A stretch of DNA of 64,000 nt from Onchocerca lupi (GCA_028564675.1 JAOVVO010000403.1:1-64000); one strand, 5' to 3'. Counted from the stretch's first letter, positions 1-13,453 are shown. A program made the numbers and translations. The notes: a model not told the origin generated them from the sequence alone.

Positions 1-61
1 TATATATATATAGACAGCTTTACGAAAATTACGTGGTAATTTACAGAACGCTATAGGATGC

Positions 62-2673
62 CTATCGTGGTTGCCATCGCAAAAGTCGAGGTCGTAGTAA
101 CAATCGTGGCTTTTTCGCAACACCTGTTTTCCAGCAGTGAATCAGAAATCGTTGCGTGACATATAATACATGGTCTCCTTTCCAATAGCGTGTCAACTTG
201 AGAGAGTGAAGTGTTTCTAAAGAATACTGTGTAATCGAATCAAGCTGCTAAAGAATGAAAACAAGATCAATTGATAACTTTTCTAGGAAACCACAACCAT
301 TACGTCACTACGGTCTCTTAATCCTGTCCAACGGACATTTGATGACGTAAACGAGCATACAGAAGGCTAGCAATTTAAATATTAAATTTGATGTACTTGA
401 AAACTGTCGATAACTTTTTTCAGAACGCCAACAACTCACCAATAATGTCATTCACATGAATGGCTGTTCTTCGGCTTAAATCAGTTATCGAAATTTTCGA
501 ACAGGTTCTTAATACTTCCAGTACTGCCCATGACCAATAAGATCGATAACTCAATTTGCCCAAATCGCTTAATGGTTTTTCAGGTGAACCAATTAAACCC
601 TCTCTTTTCGAAATTTCATAGCCTGAAATTACACCAAAAACAAGCTTATCTGAATTCCAAGTGCAGAAATAACGTCGCTATTTAATCTTCCTAAAAAATT
701 ATATGATGTCTCAGAACTCACTCAGCTGGATAAGAAACTTTCCATAACCACTTCGTTGAAAAGGAGGAAGTATACAAATGCAAGCAAGATTATTTCCATC
801 AGGATTGCCTTGCTCTTTCGAAAAATAACCCACCATTTGAGCGCCACGACTGTCAACCTATAATGTAACGGATCTTAAAAATAAAATAATGCATAAAAAC
901 ATTACGTGCAGCTATGTCATACAAGTGACCGAAAAAATGTGATATGTAAATGTCGCAATTCGAAATAATGATTATTACAGGTAACATCAACAAAAGTAAA
1001 AATACTTCGAACCAACCTCGCAGAGTACATAGAATAGGAAAGGTTCAACATCAAAATAAAGCGTTTTGTGATCCAGAAACAATTTCGCTAGAAGACACAA
1101 GCACTGACAGTATACCTAAAACCGACCATCGAGAAAACTATGAAAAAAATAAAATTATAGCTAAGCAAAGGTAAAGCTAGCAAGAACAGTAAAAAACAAA
1201 TAAAGCTTTACTTTGTCGTTACTGCCAAGAACCTCATACACAGACATTGATTTTTCTTTATAGATTTCAACGCCTGGTGGTTCTTTTCTTCGACATTCAA
1301 GCAGATGAATGCGATAGCTTCGTTCAAACTTCATGTACCGCATACAGTATTGGCATATGTAAAGGTTGTGTGCTTTCCCATAATCATCTGGATAAGGCGA
1401 AAAATACCACGTGTCAATTTCGTAATTCCCGTATCTGATGCGTTCAATATGTTTCACTTTAGTAACCTTAACATGAAAATTATATTGTTTCATGTCATTG
1501 TGAAAAAGCGCAACATGTCCTCTAGATAATTTATTTTAGACTCAATGCTGAGCCTCAATTCATATTTCAATTGATTTTGAGCATATGCTTTAGAGAATTG
1601 CATTTCCTTTTTTCTGTCTATGAATACAAAAAATCACGCTCACAATGGACTTATGAGTTTCCATACGAAAATGAAATCTTTCAAGTTAGCATAATAAGCT
1701 AAATATTATCAACATAAACAACTTCTTCATGTTCTTTCTCAAGTGCTGTCCTTTCATCTTCTGCACTGGAATGTGAATTAAGAGATTCGATCATCTCAAT
1801 GTGCTTCCTCTTTCGTATCCTTGTTATTTTCCTCCGATTATCATCTTCTGCTGCCTGAAATATAAAATTTTTTATCATTCCACCAACTATTGCTGAACAT
1901 TCTGAAAAGGATTTATGAGTGAAAACATGAAATTCTCTGTTCAAAATAGATTTACCGTAATTCAAGACACGATTTTATGGTAATGTACGTCAAGAAAAGT
2001 TATATTTTAAATACGATCAAAAAACACAGACACTCATATTTAACATGTTTTGTTACGATTTTCACTCTCTACATTCTTCATCACTCTCCTTCAACTCTTA
2101 CATTTCGTTGGACAACTTTCTGAATCTGACTACGTTGTGCCCATTCATCAAGGCGTCGATCTGTTCCTTCATAATGCACATAGTACTCATTTCCTGTTCC
2201 TCTTTCCGCAGGCCTTTTATCTATGATAACAGCACGTCGTCGCCTAGCACTTCCATGACGCAAAACCATACATATTTCTCCCAAAGCTAATTGGTCATTT
2301 GAATTTGACTGAGCCTCTGAAACTTTCTAGTTTGATAGAATTATGATCACATCCCACTGGAATTCATTGCTAAAGCTAATTTAGATCACGGTAGAGATAA
2401 TCGATGAAACAACCATTTTAAATAGTGAACGGTATAATATGTAAAACGTGGATGTAACATTATGTAATCAGAAGTACGGAATGAAATGAATTGGCGAAAT
2501 TATGGTAAATAAGAATGTTAAGAGATGTGCGAATACCTTCGTTTATGATACCATTACGTCGAAGATAACGATGTTGCCGTGTTGTGATGTACTCACGCTC
2601 ATAAAGAGCTGAGCCAACGCTGCTTCGGCTATGGCTTGTTATGGTGGTCCTGATTCTACAGTCCGCCGATACC
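62..2673 (-). CDS. KAT8 (mys-2-like): MYST-family histone acetyltransferase, MOF/KAT8-like (5' end unresolved)
   Basis: Acetyl-CoA-dependent lysine acetyltransferase of the MYST family, expected to acetylate histone H4 in the nucleus. Eight exons keep phase: 2673-2537, 2316-2102, 1854-1720, 1466-1212, 1115-1017, 857-722, 622-440 and 216-62, giving about 437 visible residues (human KAT8 is 458). In order I see a chromo-barrel (YYVHYEGTDRRLDEW), a KRKH linker ending ALEKEHEE, the MYST C2HC zinc finger (YICQYCMRYMK, then H and C), the segment HKTLYFDVEPF, the acetyl-CoA loop QRSGYGKFLI, the SPEKPLSDLGKLSYRSYWSW block holding the catalytic Glu, and a C-terminal KKPRLLLRPRLLRW. The two-domain order fits KAT8/MOF better than Tip60, whose linker is longer. 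No in-frame start Met is seen before the first exon, so at least one short upstream exon is missing. Product call is firm from motifs; exon edges are inferred. Confidence 0.92.
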
Positions 2674-3902
2674 CTGAAAATAATACTTTTCCGTCATTTT
2701 CCTTCATCAACAAGCCAGAACAAAATGATCCAGAACAAGTCCCCCTGACCTCCCCCCCCATATCATGGTCCAAGACAAACTCAAGAGTCCGAACTTTTCA
2801 TCCCTTCGTTTGCACGAATTTCCGTTAGCTATGCAACAGTTTTGCAAAATGATGAGTATTAGGCAGGACCGGGTAATGTGTGGCGAAGGGGTATCCATGG
2901 AAGGTTTATTAGAATATTCCATTCCGGATTCAATCTTCAGATTTAACTTTCGGACTTAAAATCACGATATAAATTATTATGAATATTATTAGGCATATTC
3001 GAGTAAGATTAGAGTTAATTGTTAACGCGAGGCTATTGCGTAGGTCTATTGACAAGAAAGTTTTTGTGAGAAAAGTCTAGTGATGATAAAATTAACATTT
3101 AGAATGAATTAGAGACACACTTCATAACAACAAGAATTTCTGGATCAATCGGAGATATATAAGTGTGAAGCTTTCAGGATAAATTGATGAAAGTATATGA
3201 ACGACCGTGTAATAGTTGACAGACTTCTTAGTATGAATAATTAACAGATTTTTTGATATCCATTTTAGAAATAGATTGTTTCAGGCCTAAGTGTCCTTAT
3301 GGAATTTGATGGAAGAAACTAATCGTATTCTTTAATCTTATTGACTAACAGATCCTTCCTGCATATTCAATATTTTACCCATTATTGCATTCACTTTAAC
3401 TTGTAATTTTTTCTTCCCATTTGTTATCTGTTAAAATATTTTGTAGATGAACGGTACTTGTGATTGTCCGGATGTTGATTCGGTAGGGATTGTATCGAAG
3501 CGTTTGATGTCCTAAGCAAAGTTTTGATGTTGTTGCTGCATCTTTTGTTTGATTAAGATGCCACATCTGCATCTAATATAAGTATCATTCATGCAGCATA
3601 TAACCGAATATTTCTGATATCCAAACTTGTTGTTGCTGATGAACAAGTTATGATATAGGGCAGATATTTGTATACTTTGCGTAGATATTCTGAAAAGATG
3701 AATGATCCTTAGTTATTTGCTTGATAGCTAGCTGTAAAAAATTGATATATAAGGGACCTTTAAGATATGGCTCTAACAGAAAAAGAATTCTTAAGTGATA
3801 TCACGATCGCTGTACCAAGAATTCAGGAAGAATAGACTCATAATTCCTTCGATATTATTAATCCTTTGTTATTTTTGAAGTTATTTTGCAGGTTATTCAA
3901 GC
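2674..3902. other. Gene-free stretch between divergent KAT8-like and RRM-like genes
   Basis: This interval should contain the missing first exon(s) and promoter of the minus-strand acetyltransferase and the upstream region of the plus-strand RRM-like gene. A 71-residue minus-strand frame at 2707-2922 could only join the acetyltransferase through a weak GTCAGG donor, so I did not use it. No other coding signal or repeat was seen. Confidence 0.5.
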
Positions 3903-5444
3903 ATGGATGAAGACGCAATGTTGGAATTTCGAATAAACGGTGAAATTAATGGTGATGCGCCTTGTTTGACAAAATTGGAGAATACAACAGAAAGCATTTC
4001 CAGTCCTTCGACACCAGGAGTTGAGATCAGCAGTAGCCTATCCGATACAACGATCACATTAATACGGCAGGAATTTGAAAATGAAAGCTATGTAACTAAA
4101 CCAAAGATAATCGACCAAAATCATGCCGAAAATTTCATTAAATGTATGAACCTATGATTTTCTTTACAAATAATTACTGGGAAAGAAACGTTTTAATTAG
4201 ATCATGGATTTTTTGCGAAAAGTTGTTTCTGGTATTCGAGATCATTTAGTATGGTTAAATTTATAAACGCTGTTTCTTCCCGTCGTTGATGGTAGCAAAA
4301 TTTTTCTTTAATTGATAGACTGAAGCATACTGATTAACATTAGATGATTAAAGGACCAATCGTCAGAATTATTAAACAATTTTTTTAAGCTAATGAACAA
4401 ATTTCGGACTCACGAGATTCGAGTGATTCAAGGCGGAAATTCCGTGTTCTTGGATTAAATTTTCCCGGGGAATGGATGACAAGTGAAAAGTTTTGGGATT
4501 TGCTGGAAAAAAGCGAATCATTTCACATGTGGTTTGATAAAACCACAAAAGGTTTGTAATCTTTTTTATTGCATGGCGCACTGATTTTCATTTTTGATCG
4601 CTGAAAAAAAATTATAGGTCAGGAGAGGAACATTTAAGTGTTCAAACAAAAAGTTTATTGATGAATTAATCATATGGATTTTATTTGTTAATACAGGTAG
4701 CACTAAACACGGTGGACTCAGTATTGTTTATGAAACACCAGGAGAAGCAAAACTAGCATTTGCTGCGTTTCACAAAATGATGTTTGATGGGAATTCGCTG
4801 AAGTTACAGGCTTCTAAACTTTTTTGTACGTTTTTTGGTCATCCAAATACTTTTGTTTTGAGCTTCTAAAGTAAAAAAATTTTTTAGTGACGTGGTCGTG
4901 CTACTCATTCGTTTTAAATGTTCTAAATAATATTTTAGATGATCCGATACCGAATTCTCGAACTGTACAGCCACCCATCCCATTCAAAATAAATCTGTCG
5001 GATCCGGATGCTTCGAAACGACTCTATGCTCTTCATTTATCTTCAGCTACTGATCAGACCCTTCTTTCATCAATATTCGGCAGCGAATGCATCGAAACAG
5101 TGCAGTTGGAGGCCGACCCATTTATAGCATCTGAGAAGCAAGCTGAGGTTATCCATATTGTTAAAATAAAAGATGAGAAGATGACTATTCACCAACACTT
5201 TCGCTAGAAACAGTTAAAAATTTATAATCCTGAAATCCAATGAAATAGTGGTATGTTCAATATAACCGTCAAAAATCCAGGTGTTTATCTTTCATCATTT
5301 AGATTTTTACAGATTGTATTCCATACGGTGCAGGAAGCGAATGATGCCCGAATGGAGTTGGCAGATGGATTTGAGATTGATGAAGGCGATCGTCAGCTTA
5401 CTATGAGGTTTTTTGCATCAAAATTTATTAATTATTATGCTTAA
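3903..5444 (+). CDS. Protein with two RRM-like folds, function unknown
   Basis: Not a family I can name. Five exons keep phase: 3903-4143, 4390-4551, 4697-4825, 4939-5159 and 5313-5444, giving 294 residues. The first 80 are polar and acidic (start MDEDAMLEFRINGE). Residues about 95-170 have the look of an RRM: strand KFRVLGLNF, then GLSIVYETPGEAKLAFAAF as beta3/helix2, and DGNSLKLQ as beta4. A second, more divergent copy follows (KRLYALHLSS, then IVFHTVQEANDARMEL and QLTMRFF). The canonical aromatic RNP1 motif is not evident, so RNA binding is a guess. A TTTTGCAG acceptor sits 13 bp before the ATG, consistent with trans-splicing. An AATAAA lies about 115 bp after the stop. The donor of exon 4 (GTTAAA) is the least certain junction. 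Confidence 0.7.
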
Positions 5445-5869
5445 TATTTATTCGTTGAATTTTGATTTATACTTTGTCGTCTATTTGCTAATTCTTCCTA
5501 AATTTTTATTCAGTAGTAACGACTGGATTTCCGTGGTGTATGGGTTTAACTTTTATTATTAGTAATAAACGTTTACTCTTACTTCCATTTAAAAAAAGAA
5601 AAAAAAAAAACAAACGAAACAAAAATAACAACAAAAAAACACAATATTTTTGATTATGATTCATCTCTTGTGAACTATGTCTTCAAAAAGGAAGGAAAGT
5701 ATTTTTATATCAAGTACTAGAGTAAGTACTTTACATAATTGTTATGTCGGAACTTACACTGAAATATTAGAAATCTAAAGTGAGGAAGAAATTTTCGGTT
5801 TAGAGTTTCAAGTCTTGTCAGGACGGGAATATTATCATAAGCGTGATTGATGATTTCAGATTGCTGACA

Positions 5870-8500
5870 ATGGATGAATATATTTCATATATGAAAACAG
5901 AAAATGATAAAATCCTCAATGCTCGAGTTGTACCTGTGAGCGCTCCTTCAGTGCCATCTTCATCTTCTTCCCAACCCTCCCCCTCAGTATCGTCGACAGC
6001 AATTGCAGCTACTTCAGAAACTGCTGTCGTACCATTTATTCCTGCTCCTGAGGTCACAGTGGAGGATGTGACGGGTTTCGTGCAACAAGTACTTTTTTTT
6101 TTTGGCTATTCATTTTTGTTTCTTTGAAACATAACCTATTTTTTCTCCATAATGATGCAGAAATTCAAAAAAATCTTTATCGAACCGGATTCTCAACTCA
6201 ACTTGAGAAGATGTTGATCCAAAATCTCAGCTTTTCTTGCGGAAGATGATGTTGAATTTGTTATTTTCAGTACGTTGATGACACACGAACAAATTGGGCA
6301 GAACTGAATGAGCTAAATGAGCTTTGGAAATTGTGCGATGAAGTAAGCCAACTACACAGAGGAATTCCCGATTCTTTATTGAAAGTTGCCTTGCTAAATG
6401 TTTTGGAGCGACATCAGCGAACTCTTCCAACACATTGGATGAGACAACATGTTGACGACCTCATCAGGTCATAAAAACGTTATGCACTTATTTCCTAAAA
6501 GAGTTTCGAAAGTCCCTTTCCTAGTTATATTCATCTTGATATTTTTTCTTTTACAGTTTACTCTTTTTATGGTTCTGTTCTGTAAAGCATTCGCTACTCA
6601 TTGAAGGAAGAACGTTTTCAGCTGTGAATTGTGAAATTATTCATTTATTTATACATCTTTCGAATATTGTTGAAAGAAACACTTCAGCTGCATATTCAGG
6701 ATATGGAAAAAAGAAGTACAGAATACGAAAGGAGTTCATCGCTCCACAAGTTACACCATGTGTGCTGCACCATACATTCCTTATGATGCTCCTGAACGAA
6801 AAAATTCTGGAATAAGTACGACAAGAAAACGCGCTTTAGCAACAATAATGGGTGTCGGAGAAGTATTAGCCAAAGTTCGGACCATGCTAGCAACGGAAGA
6901 AGGGGAGCTAGATGTTGATGAAGATGAACACGGTTCTTTTCTCGTCCTATATACTTGTTTCTTTTATTCTGATTTAATGTTTTATTTGAGTTCAAATTCT
7001 CATCCTTTATTATAAATAAATTTTCCCGAGTTTTACTGAGATCAAGATTTAAAACAAGAAAGAAGTTCTGTTCCTTTTCTCAACTTACATATATTGGTTG
7101 TTGATTTCAGGGAATTACACAATTGATGGACAACCGCTGTCGTTTGAATCATGGGCTAACATTAACAAACCGGTGAAACCAGCTCCAGTTTACGAACGAC
7201 CTATAACATTTATTGATCCTAAGATGCGAAAGTTGAGGTTATTTTAATAGAGAATATATTTCGAGCGGAAAATTGGCAGTGACATCGTCAGTCTATCATT
7301 ACAATTTTATATATTTTGTCTTCATTTCCTAGGAAATAAATTTCGTAAAAGTTTTGAATTCTCTGCGTTATATGCTTTTGACACTTGTTAATTGATGAGA
7401 ATTTCCGACTTTTCTTGTTTTATTCATCAAACTATAATTTTAGAAACCAATGGAAAAAAGAAACGTGGCAAAAGAAATTGGAAGAAGAGAAGATTAGAAA
7501 AGCGCAGGAAGTGAATCAGGAAATTGAAAATGAAAAAGATGAGGAAAATGAAAAGGATGCTCCAGATGGTGAAATTGTTAGGGCGGAAACAGATACTCCC
7601 GAAATTAGGAGAGAGGTTTGTTTATCTGATTTCCATCAGATTTGTCATCTTGGTAGGATGCATTCATATTTGTAACTTTTCCTGAGGGAAATAAGCCGGA
7701 TTTTTCCTATAGATATAAAAAACCACAAAAAGAAAGAAATTTAGAATCTTTATGTTTGTTTAAGTTGGAGGAAGGAGAGATGTCATCGGAAAGTTCATCG
7801 TCATCTTCGGTTTCGACATCGTCAGATGAGGATGTCGATGATGGAGCAACATCCAGACATCGACGACGAAAGCGTCGAAGACATGAAAAGTGATTATTCG
7901 CGTTTTTTGAGCATCTATACAGCTCTTTTTGTCTTTTTCTTTATATGTTCACTGTTTAATATTGACCTTGGACGTAAAATATATGAAATGTTTTTATTCT
8001 TGAATGATCTTATTTCTTTTTGTTTCACTTAAGATTTGTCGCTTAATTGTTCCAGAACACTACGATTCGGCCATTATTAACAAAATTCAAGCTTGTGTCC
8101 TTCAGATTCGATATTTTATTACTTTTGAATTGTTGATTTCTCAATTTATTTTTTCAGGAGTAATCAGTTAAATTCCGTACAAGCTGCAATGGGTTCTGTT
8201 AATCCACAGTTCACGGCATTATTCGCACAACTCTATGAACATCGCCATACACTGTGCCGATTGCTCTTGTCTTCACACAAGAGTGCATTCGTATCTGTGT
8301 TAGGACAGGTAAGAATATTATCATTCATATATCTGTTAAAATTTTTCTTTCAGAAAGTTAGACTTCATTGAAAAAAATGCTTTTTTTCGCAGGATATGTG
8401 CTTTCAGATACTTTCATCACCACAAGGTATGACGTCAGCTCAGCAAAATCAGATGAATTTATTTATACAAAATTTCTCAACACAAAATTTACCGAAATAA
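5870..8500 (+). CDS. Uncharacterised nuclear-type protein with TFIIS-N/LW-like helical domain
   Basis: Eight exons keep phase: 5870-6088, 6271-6467, 6700-6932, 7111-7237, 7444-7615, 7765-7889, 8158-8308 and 8393-8500, giving 443 residues. The N-terminus is Ser/Pro/Ala-rich. Residues about 74-145 form a helical block (ELNELWKLCDEV, then LLKVALLNVLERH, then VDDLIRIWKKE) resembling the TFIIS N-terminal (LW) domain of elongation and Mediator factors. After it come an acidic patch (DVDEDEH), a proline-rich segment, a charged Lys/Glu coil, a Ser-rich run and a basic RRRKRRRHEK cluster that could be a nuclear localisation signal. The C-terminal 85 residues are helical and Gln/Asn-rich. A TTTCAG acceptor lies 10 bp before the ATG. 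The 426-bp gap after the preceding same-strand gene would allow an operon, but that is only inference. I cannot assign an ortholog. Confidence 0.75.
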
Positions 8501-9857
8501 CATTTTTTACACATTTTTAATGTCGATAGTAGGAATATTATATTGTATACTATTTTTGGAAACTATCCTATTCTTTCTTATTAACCATCGGGATAAGTTT
8601 TTCATTATAGATAGGATAAATAAGATAGTTCTCTAACCTGTACTGTATTTTATTCGCTATTTCTGATGCGAAATAAACTTTGGGACAGTGCACAGAAATT
8701 GTGAATAATAAGAAAGGAAAATTGAATTGTAAAATGTCAAAAAAGATGCATTATGGTTTCTTATTCCAAAATTCAAAGAGAAACGAATAACTGTCCTTTG
8801 TTGTCTACAATAGAATGACTATATCCAGCTTGCTTGGCTATTTCCATACTCCCCTTACTGCTTTTAAAGGATCTCGCATTCCAGCGGCTGATCTGTCTCA
8901 ACAGTTATACAGTAACTATAGTCAGTGAATTAAGCATCGGTCGTGAATAATATGTGTTATATGTTATAACATAAGATAAATTCATATCTGTGACAGCATA
9001 AGTCACAGTTTTCCATATAACACGCACATTGTATCACGTTTATTTAATTTTAATGTTGTCTTAAATTTTTATTTTTTCTGTACTCAAGCTGCTTAATTTT
9101 CATGCTATATAAATTACCAATTTTTTCGAAATATGATTTATCTTAGTAATTGTTTGTAAAAGATATCCTTATGTACATGTGTTTTAAATAATTTCAATTT
9201 GATGGTAAACAGCTGTGTAATCGAATCAAATTTGCCACTTTTTTACTGTACAAATTTGAATTTCTTGGTGAACTTTGAATTTTGGTCATGTTCGTAATTT
9301 TGTCCCAGTGTTTAATCATACATGTTAACCTTGTTTTATGAAATTCATCTTTATGAACTTATGAAACTTTATTTCTTCGTTATTTTTAATCTTTAAGTTT
9401 AATCAGTTTTTTCTAATCTTTGATTTGGACTCATCCACTTTATGCTATAAAAAATATGGTTCATTTATTTTCATCTATGTGATGCAGGATTTTTTAATGT
9501 TACTCGTCTAATGTTTTTCTTATTCGACATGACTGACTGATGTTACATGTGTTTCATATTTTAATAAATGTTTAGCAAGCAATTATCGTCTATTTGAATG
9601 TTTACCGAATGCTGTTTTTGTCAGGCATGCATTTTGCATTATCATCGACATTCATTTTAGATAACACAAAGAAAAGTAAATTCATATTTTATTGATTAGA
9701 TTGCCTTCTGAAAATTGTTTTAGTAATTGTACTTTTCTAAATCTGTCGGTGAAAAGCACTGTGATTCGTTGTTGGTATTATTTAAACTGCATATTGGAGG
9801 AAATTCTATAAATTTTGTACATTCCCAGCTGGATTCTCGCTTCTCCATTCCGTGGGA
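8501..9857. other. AT-rich intergenic stretch
   Basis: Contains an AATAAA at about 8671 that could end the preceding transcript, followed by T-rich DNA leading to the Ariadne-2 gene. No convincing exon, RNA gene or repeat was seen. Confidence 0.5.
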
Positions 9858-12800
9858 ATGGAATACAGCGATGTACCTGCTGATAGTCCATCCATTTCGG
9901 ATGATGAAGCAGATTACGATTATGGTTAGTTCATTCTGTTCAGCTGTAGCATTCATACTATTATGTGTCGAACTTCATTAAAAAGAATATATTTAGATGA
10001 CTTTTATTGTAATGGAGAAAATTGTGCTATGGAGATATTCGAAAGAGAAGATCCAGAATACATTGAATATGCATGTTTAAAAGTTCCGGAGGTATGCATA
10101 TAAAGCTTTCGATAATTATTATCAAGTAAAGTGACATCTCAAGCGAGATTTAGGAAAAGCAGTGTTCTAAACGAATTTGTTTGTCTCTTAACTATGTTCT
10201 TGAAGTATTCTAATTTTAAAAATATCTAGGTTGAACGTCTTTTGAAAGAAACTATTGATCATGTCGTTTCATCTTTGAATATATCATCTTCACTTGCCAA
10301 ATTGCTCCTCTATTTTTACAAGTGGGATGATTCCACTTTAATCAAATTGTATAGCGTTGATCCTTGTAAAGTTCTTGTCGGTAAGTTCCATGCAGTTAGT
10401 TTTAACTGATGTATTATTTTTTTTTTCTTTATTAATTCATCACATATAATGAATTTTTTCTCATTATGTGAATTTCTGTTATTGAATCGTTGAGGGTCTC
10501 AATGGGTAGATTAAAAGTAAAATTGCTATCATTTGGACTTCACACTGCATGCAGTGACTGCTTAACTCTGATACTTGTATAATACTGTGTGTTAGAATAT
10601 GCAAGTATTTATTGCTTGTGCATGTAAGTTTACTGCTGTATTATTTTTATGGGTGTGTTTAGTTTATTGCTTAAATTTTAGATTGCTTTGTGTGTGCTGG
10701 TTCTTCGAAGCAACATTCAGATACAGTAAGCTGTGTGGTTTGTACAAGGTTACAGGGAGAATGTGCTAAAATGTATGCACTGGACTGTGGGCATAGTTTT
10801 TGTTCAGCTTGCTGGCTGAAATATATCGAAACACAACTCTGTAATGGCTTATCAACCACGTTAGCTTTTATCTTATCAGTTAGGTTCTTAATCGATCCAT
10901 CTTTAATTTGCTCTAAAGTAAGCTAATTTGTTTTTTTTTTTTTTTTTTGGTATTTCAATGCATAATGCAACTTTTTCTCCCATTTTGTTCATTTCTTCAA
11001 TTACATATGACTTGACGAATTGAAGGAGAGAACTTCAACTTTTGCCAATTTTCTAAATATTATATTTATGAAAAGTGAATTTTGAAGGAAGAAGAGAAAA
11101 TAAAATTTTTTACAGGATCGGCTGCATGGCAAGTGGGTGTACATTGCTATGTTTAGAAGATTTTGTACTAAGGATATTGAGCGAACGTGCGGACATAAGA
11201 GATAAATATGAAAAGTCGATATTCAACGACTGTGTTGAATCACATTCACAATTACGATTTTGTCCGGGTGTTGATTGTCATATCGTTATCAAAGCACAAT
11301 GTCAAAAGGCAAAGAAAGTTACTTGCACCAGTTGTCGAATTTCTTTTTGGTATGTTCCAAGTTTGCTCACACCAAATCTAATCTGAGTATTCCATCATGA
11401 TGTAAGTGATTGAGAAGAATCTATGCATGGTGATGCATTTCCCTTAAACAACTCGAAATGATGTGTATTACTTGACGAAACCAAATAGGATCAGCAATAA
11501 TCAGTGGATGCATTAATAAAAACATTATAACAATCAACATTGTAAAGAAACTTTTTCGAGTTTTATTCGCTCTTGTTTTGGATGTTGTTTTGCCATCACA
11601 GAATTATGTTTCTGCATTGAAGAACTAGGACAATTTTGGTAGTATTTCAGATTTATGATGTTAGTTTTGTTCTTTATTAAAAGTTTCTTAATTAATTTTT
11701 ATTTCTAGTTCTTGCGATTTTTTTTTAGTTTTCAATGCGGTTGTGATTATCATGCGCCAACTTCTTGTGAGACAATACGAAAATGGTTAACAAAATGTGC
11801 TGATGATAGTGAAACTGCCAATTATATAAGGTTAAAATAGATTCCATCATATGCTGTCTTCTTCAACAATATAGTAATCATACAGAAAAACAGTTTGCAT
11901 AACTTTCTTCTTTTTTTGCATTTTCAAGAAAGCTTACACTTCCATTATCTATTTGAAGATAGAAAACGACATAATACATAATTTGGTTTGTTAATTGTCT
12001 ATGTATGTTTGGATAATTTAGTGCACATACAAAAGACTGTCCCAACTGCCACTCATGTATCGAAAAAAATGGTGGATGTAATCATATGCAGTGCGCGAAG
12101 TGCAAGCACCACTTTTGTTGGATGTGCTTTGGAGGTCATTATTATTTTTTTTTTTAAATTTTCTTCCACTAGTACTCCTAACTATTGTTTGGTAAAGAAT
12201 AACATAAGTCTCATCAGTGTGAAATTTAAGCTCCATTTCATATCTCAATATTCTGTGGCATTTGTACCAGGTTGTAGTAATATTTTTTATTCTTTTACTT
12301 ACAGCAACAAGAATGATTAGCTGAGGAAATTACCTTGAAAAAATCTGTTCTTCATAAATCGTTATCCAGCTCATCGTTCAAGACAGATATAAATTTCAAA
12401 TGACTGAAATGCTATCACTTATTATATACTTTCTAGTTCAAAGTCATTTCCATTTCTTTATTTAGGCAATTACAAAGCTTGATTTTTGCATTTTTCTTAT
12501 AGATTGGAAAAACCATGGAAGCGAATATTATGAATGTAGTCGCTACAAAGAAAACCCATCTATAGCCCAAGAAGCAAATCATGTTAGAGCTCGTCGTGCA
12601 CTTGAAAAATATTTACATTATTATGGTATGTTTTTGTATTTATATCCTTTATAGGATGTCCAGAATATCCTTATCTTATCAGTTGATTAACATTGATAGT
12701 TTCGTATGTGATGTACTAATTTTCAGTGGTCTCTGCTCGAATAAAGTGAATGAGATCAAAACTGCACGACATATTTTAAAAAAAAAATTTATCAAGTTTG

Positions 12801-13453
12801 TTTTATAGAGCGTTATGAGAATCACCATAAATCGCTGAAGTTAGAAGAAGATTTGCGGAATTGTATAATGAAAAAAATTGATGAGAAAGTGAATGGACAT
12901 GAAGGAACATGGATTGATTGGCAGTATTTGCATAGAGCAGCCACACTGCTTACAAAATGTCGCTATACGTTGCAGTACACTTATCCATATGCATACTATA
13001 TGGAAAATGGATCAAGAAAACTCCTGGTGTGATTTTTTGGGATTCCGAGAAAAATGAGTGCAGTAAATTATTGGGAATTTATGTCGAATAATTGGAATTT
13101 GCTTAAATTTTTTATTTTTACCATTAATATAAATTAAAACGAAGATTACTGGATTTTTTTTTTTTTTTTTTTTAAATATCAAATTTTTCTTCTAACACAG
13201 TTTCTATTGGAAAAGTTTCATGAGCCATAATATAAGAAATAAATAAGATAAATATTTTGAAATTGGAATGTCCTTATTTCTTCTATTATTACTTGTTCAG
13301 TTTGAATATCAGCAAGCTCAGCTGGAGAAAGAAATTGAAGAATTATCCTGGAAAGTTGAAAGGGCAGAAAGTACGGAGCGAGGTGATCTGGAAACGCAAA
13401 TGCATGTGGCAGAATGTAAACGACGTACACTTTTGCAAGATTTCTTCGATTGA
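9858..13453 (+). CDS. ARIH2 (ari-2): E3 ubiquitin ligase Ariadne-2 (RBR type)
   Basis: RING-between-RING ubiquitin ligase that works with neddylated cullin complexes, inferred from family knowledge. Ten exons keep phase: 9858-9924, 9997-10091, 10230-10380, 10682-10859, 11116-11349, 11729-11830, 12022-12134, 12503-12625, 12809-13026 and 13301-13453, giving 477 residues (human 493). The order is an acidic N-terminus, a UBA-like helix set, RING1 (CVVC, ALDCGHSFCSACW), IBR (CPGVDCHIVI, CTSCRISFCFQCGC), Rcat (CPNCHSCIEKNGGCNHMQC, with the expected catalytic Cys in GGCNHM), then the Ariadne domain (GTWIDWQYLHRAATLL, CRYTLQYTYPYAYYME, EYQQAQLEKEIEELSWKVE, RRTLLQDF). The match to ARIH2 extends across the linker KWLTKCADDSETANYIS, so it is ARIH2 and not ARIH1. 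All zinc ligands checked are present. Confidence 0.96.

Noticed and set aside
735..868. Plus-strand frame resembling the second half of a PHD finger (YKCKQDYFHQDCLALSKN)
   Set aside because: It is the antisense of the acetyltransferase exon encoding the acetyl-CoA loop, which has far better evidence on the minus strand.
950..1174. Plus-strand open frame with acceptor- and donor-like ends
   Set aside because: It overlaps the minus-strand exon encoding CLLAKLFLDHKTLYFDVEPF and its introns; antisense shadow.
6165..6235. Possible extra exon in the TFIIS-N-like gene
   Set aside because: It has an acceptor-like edge but no donor in phase, while skipping it keeps the whole model in frame.
8055..8092. 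Possible extra exon (aacactacgattcgg...) in the same gene
   Set aside because: Including it introduces a stop in the phase set by the preceding exon; direct joining of the neighbours is in phase.
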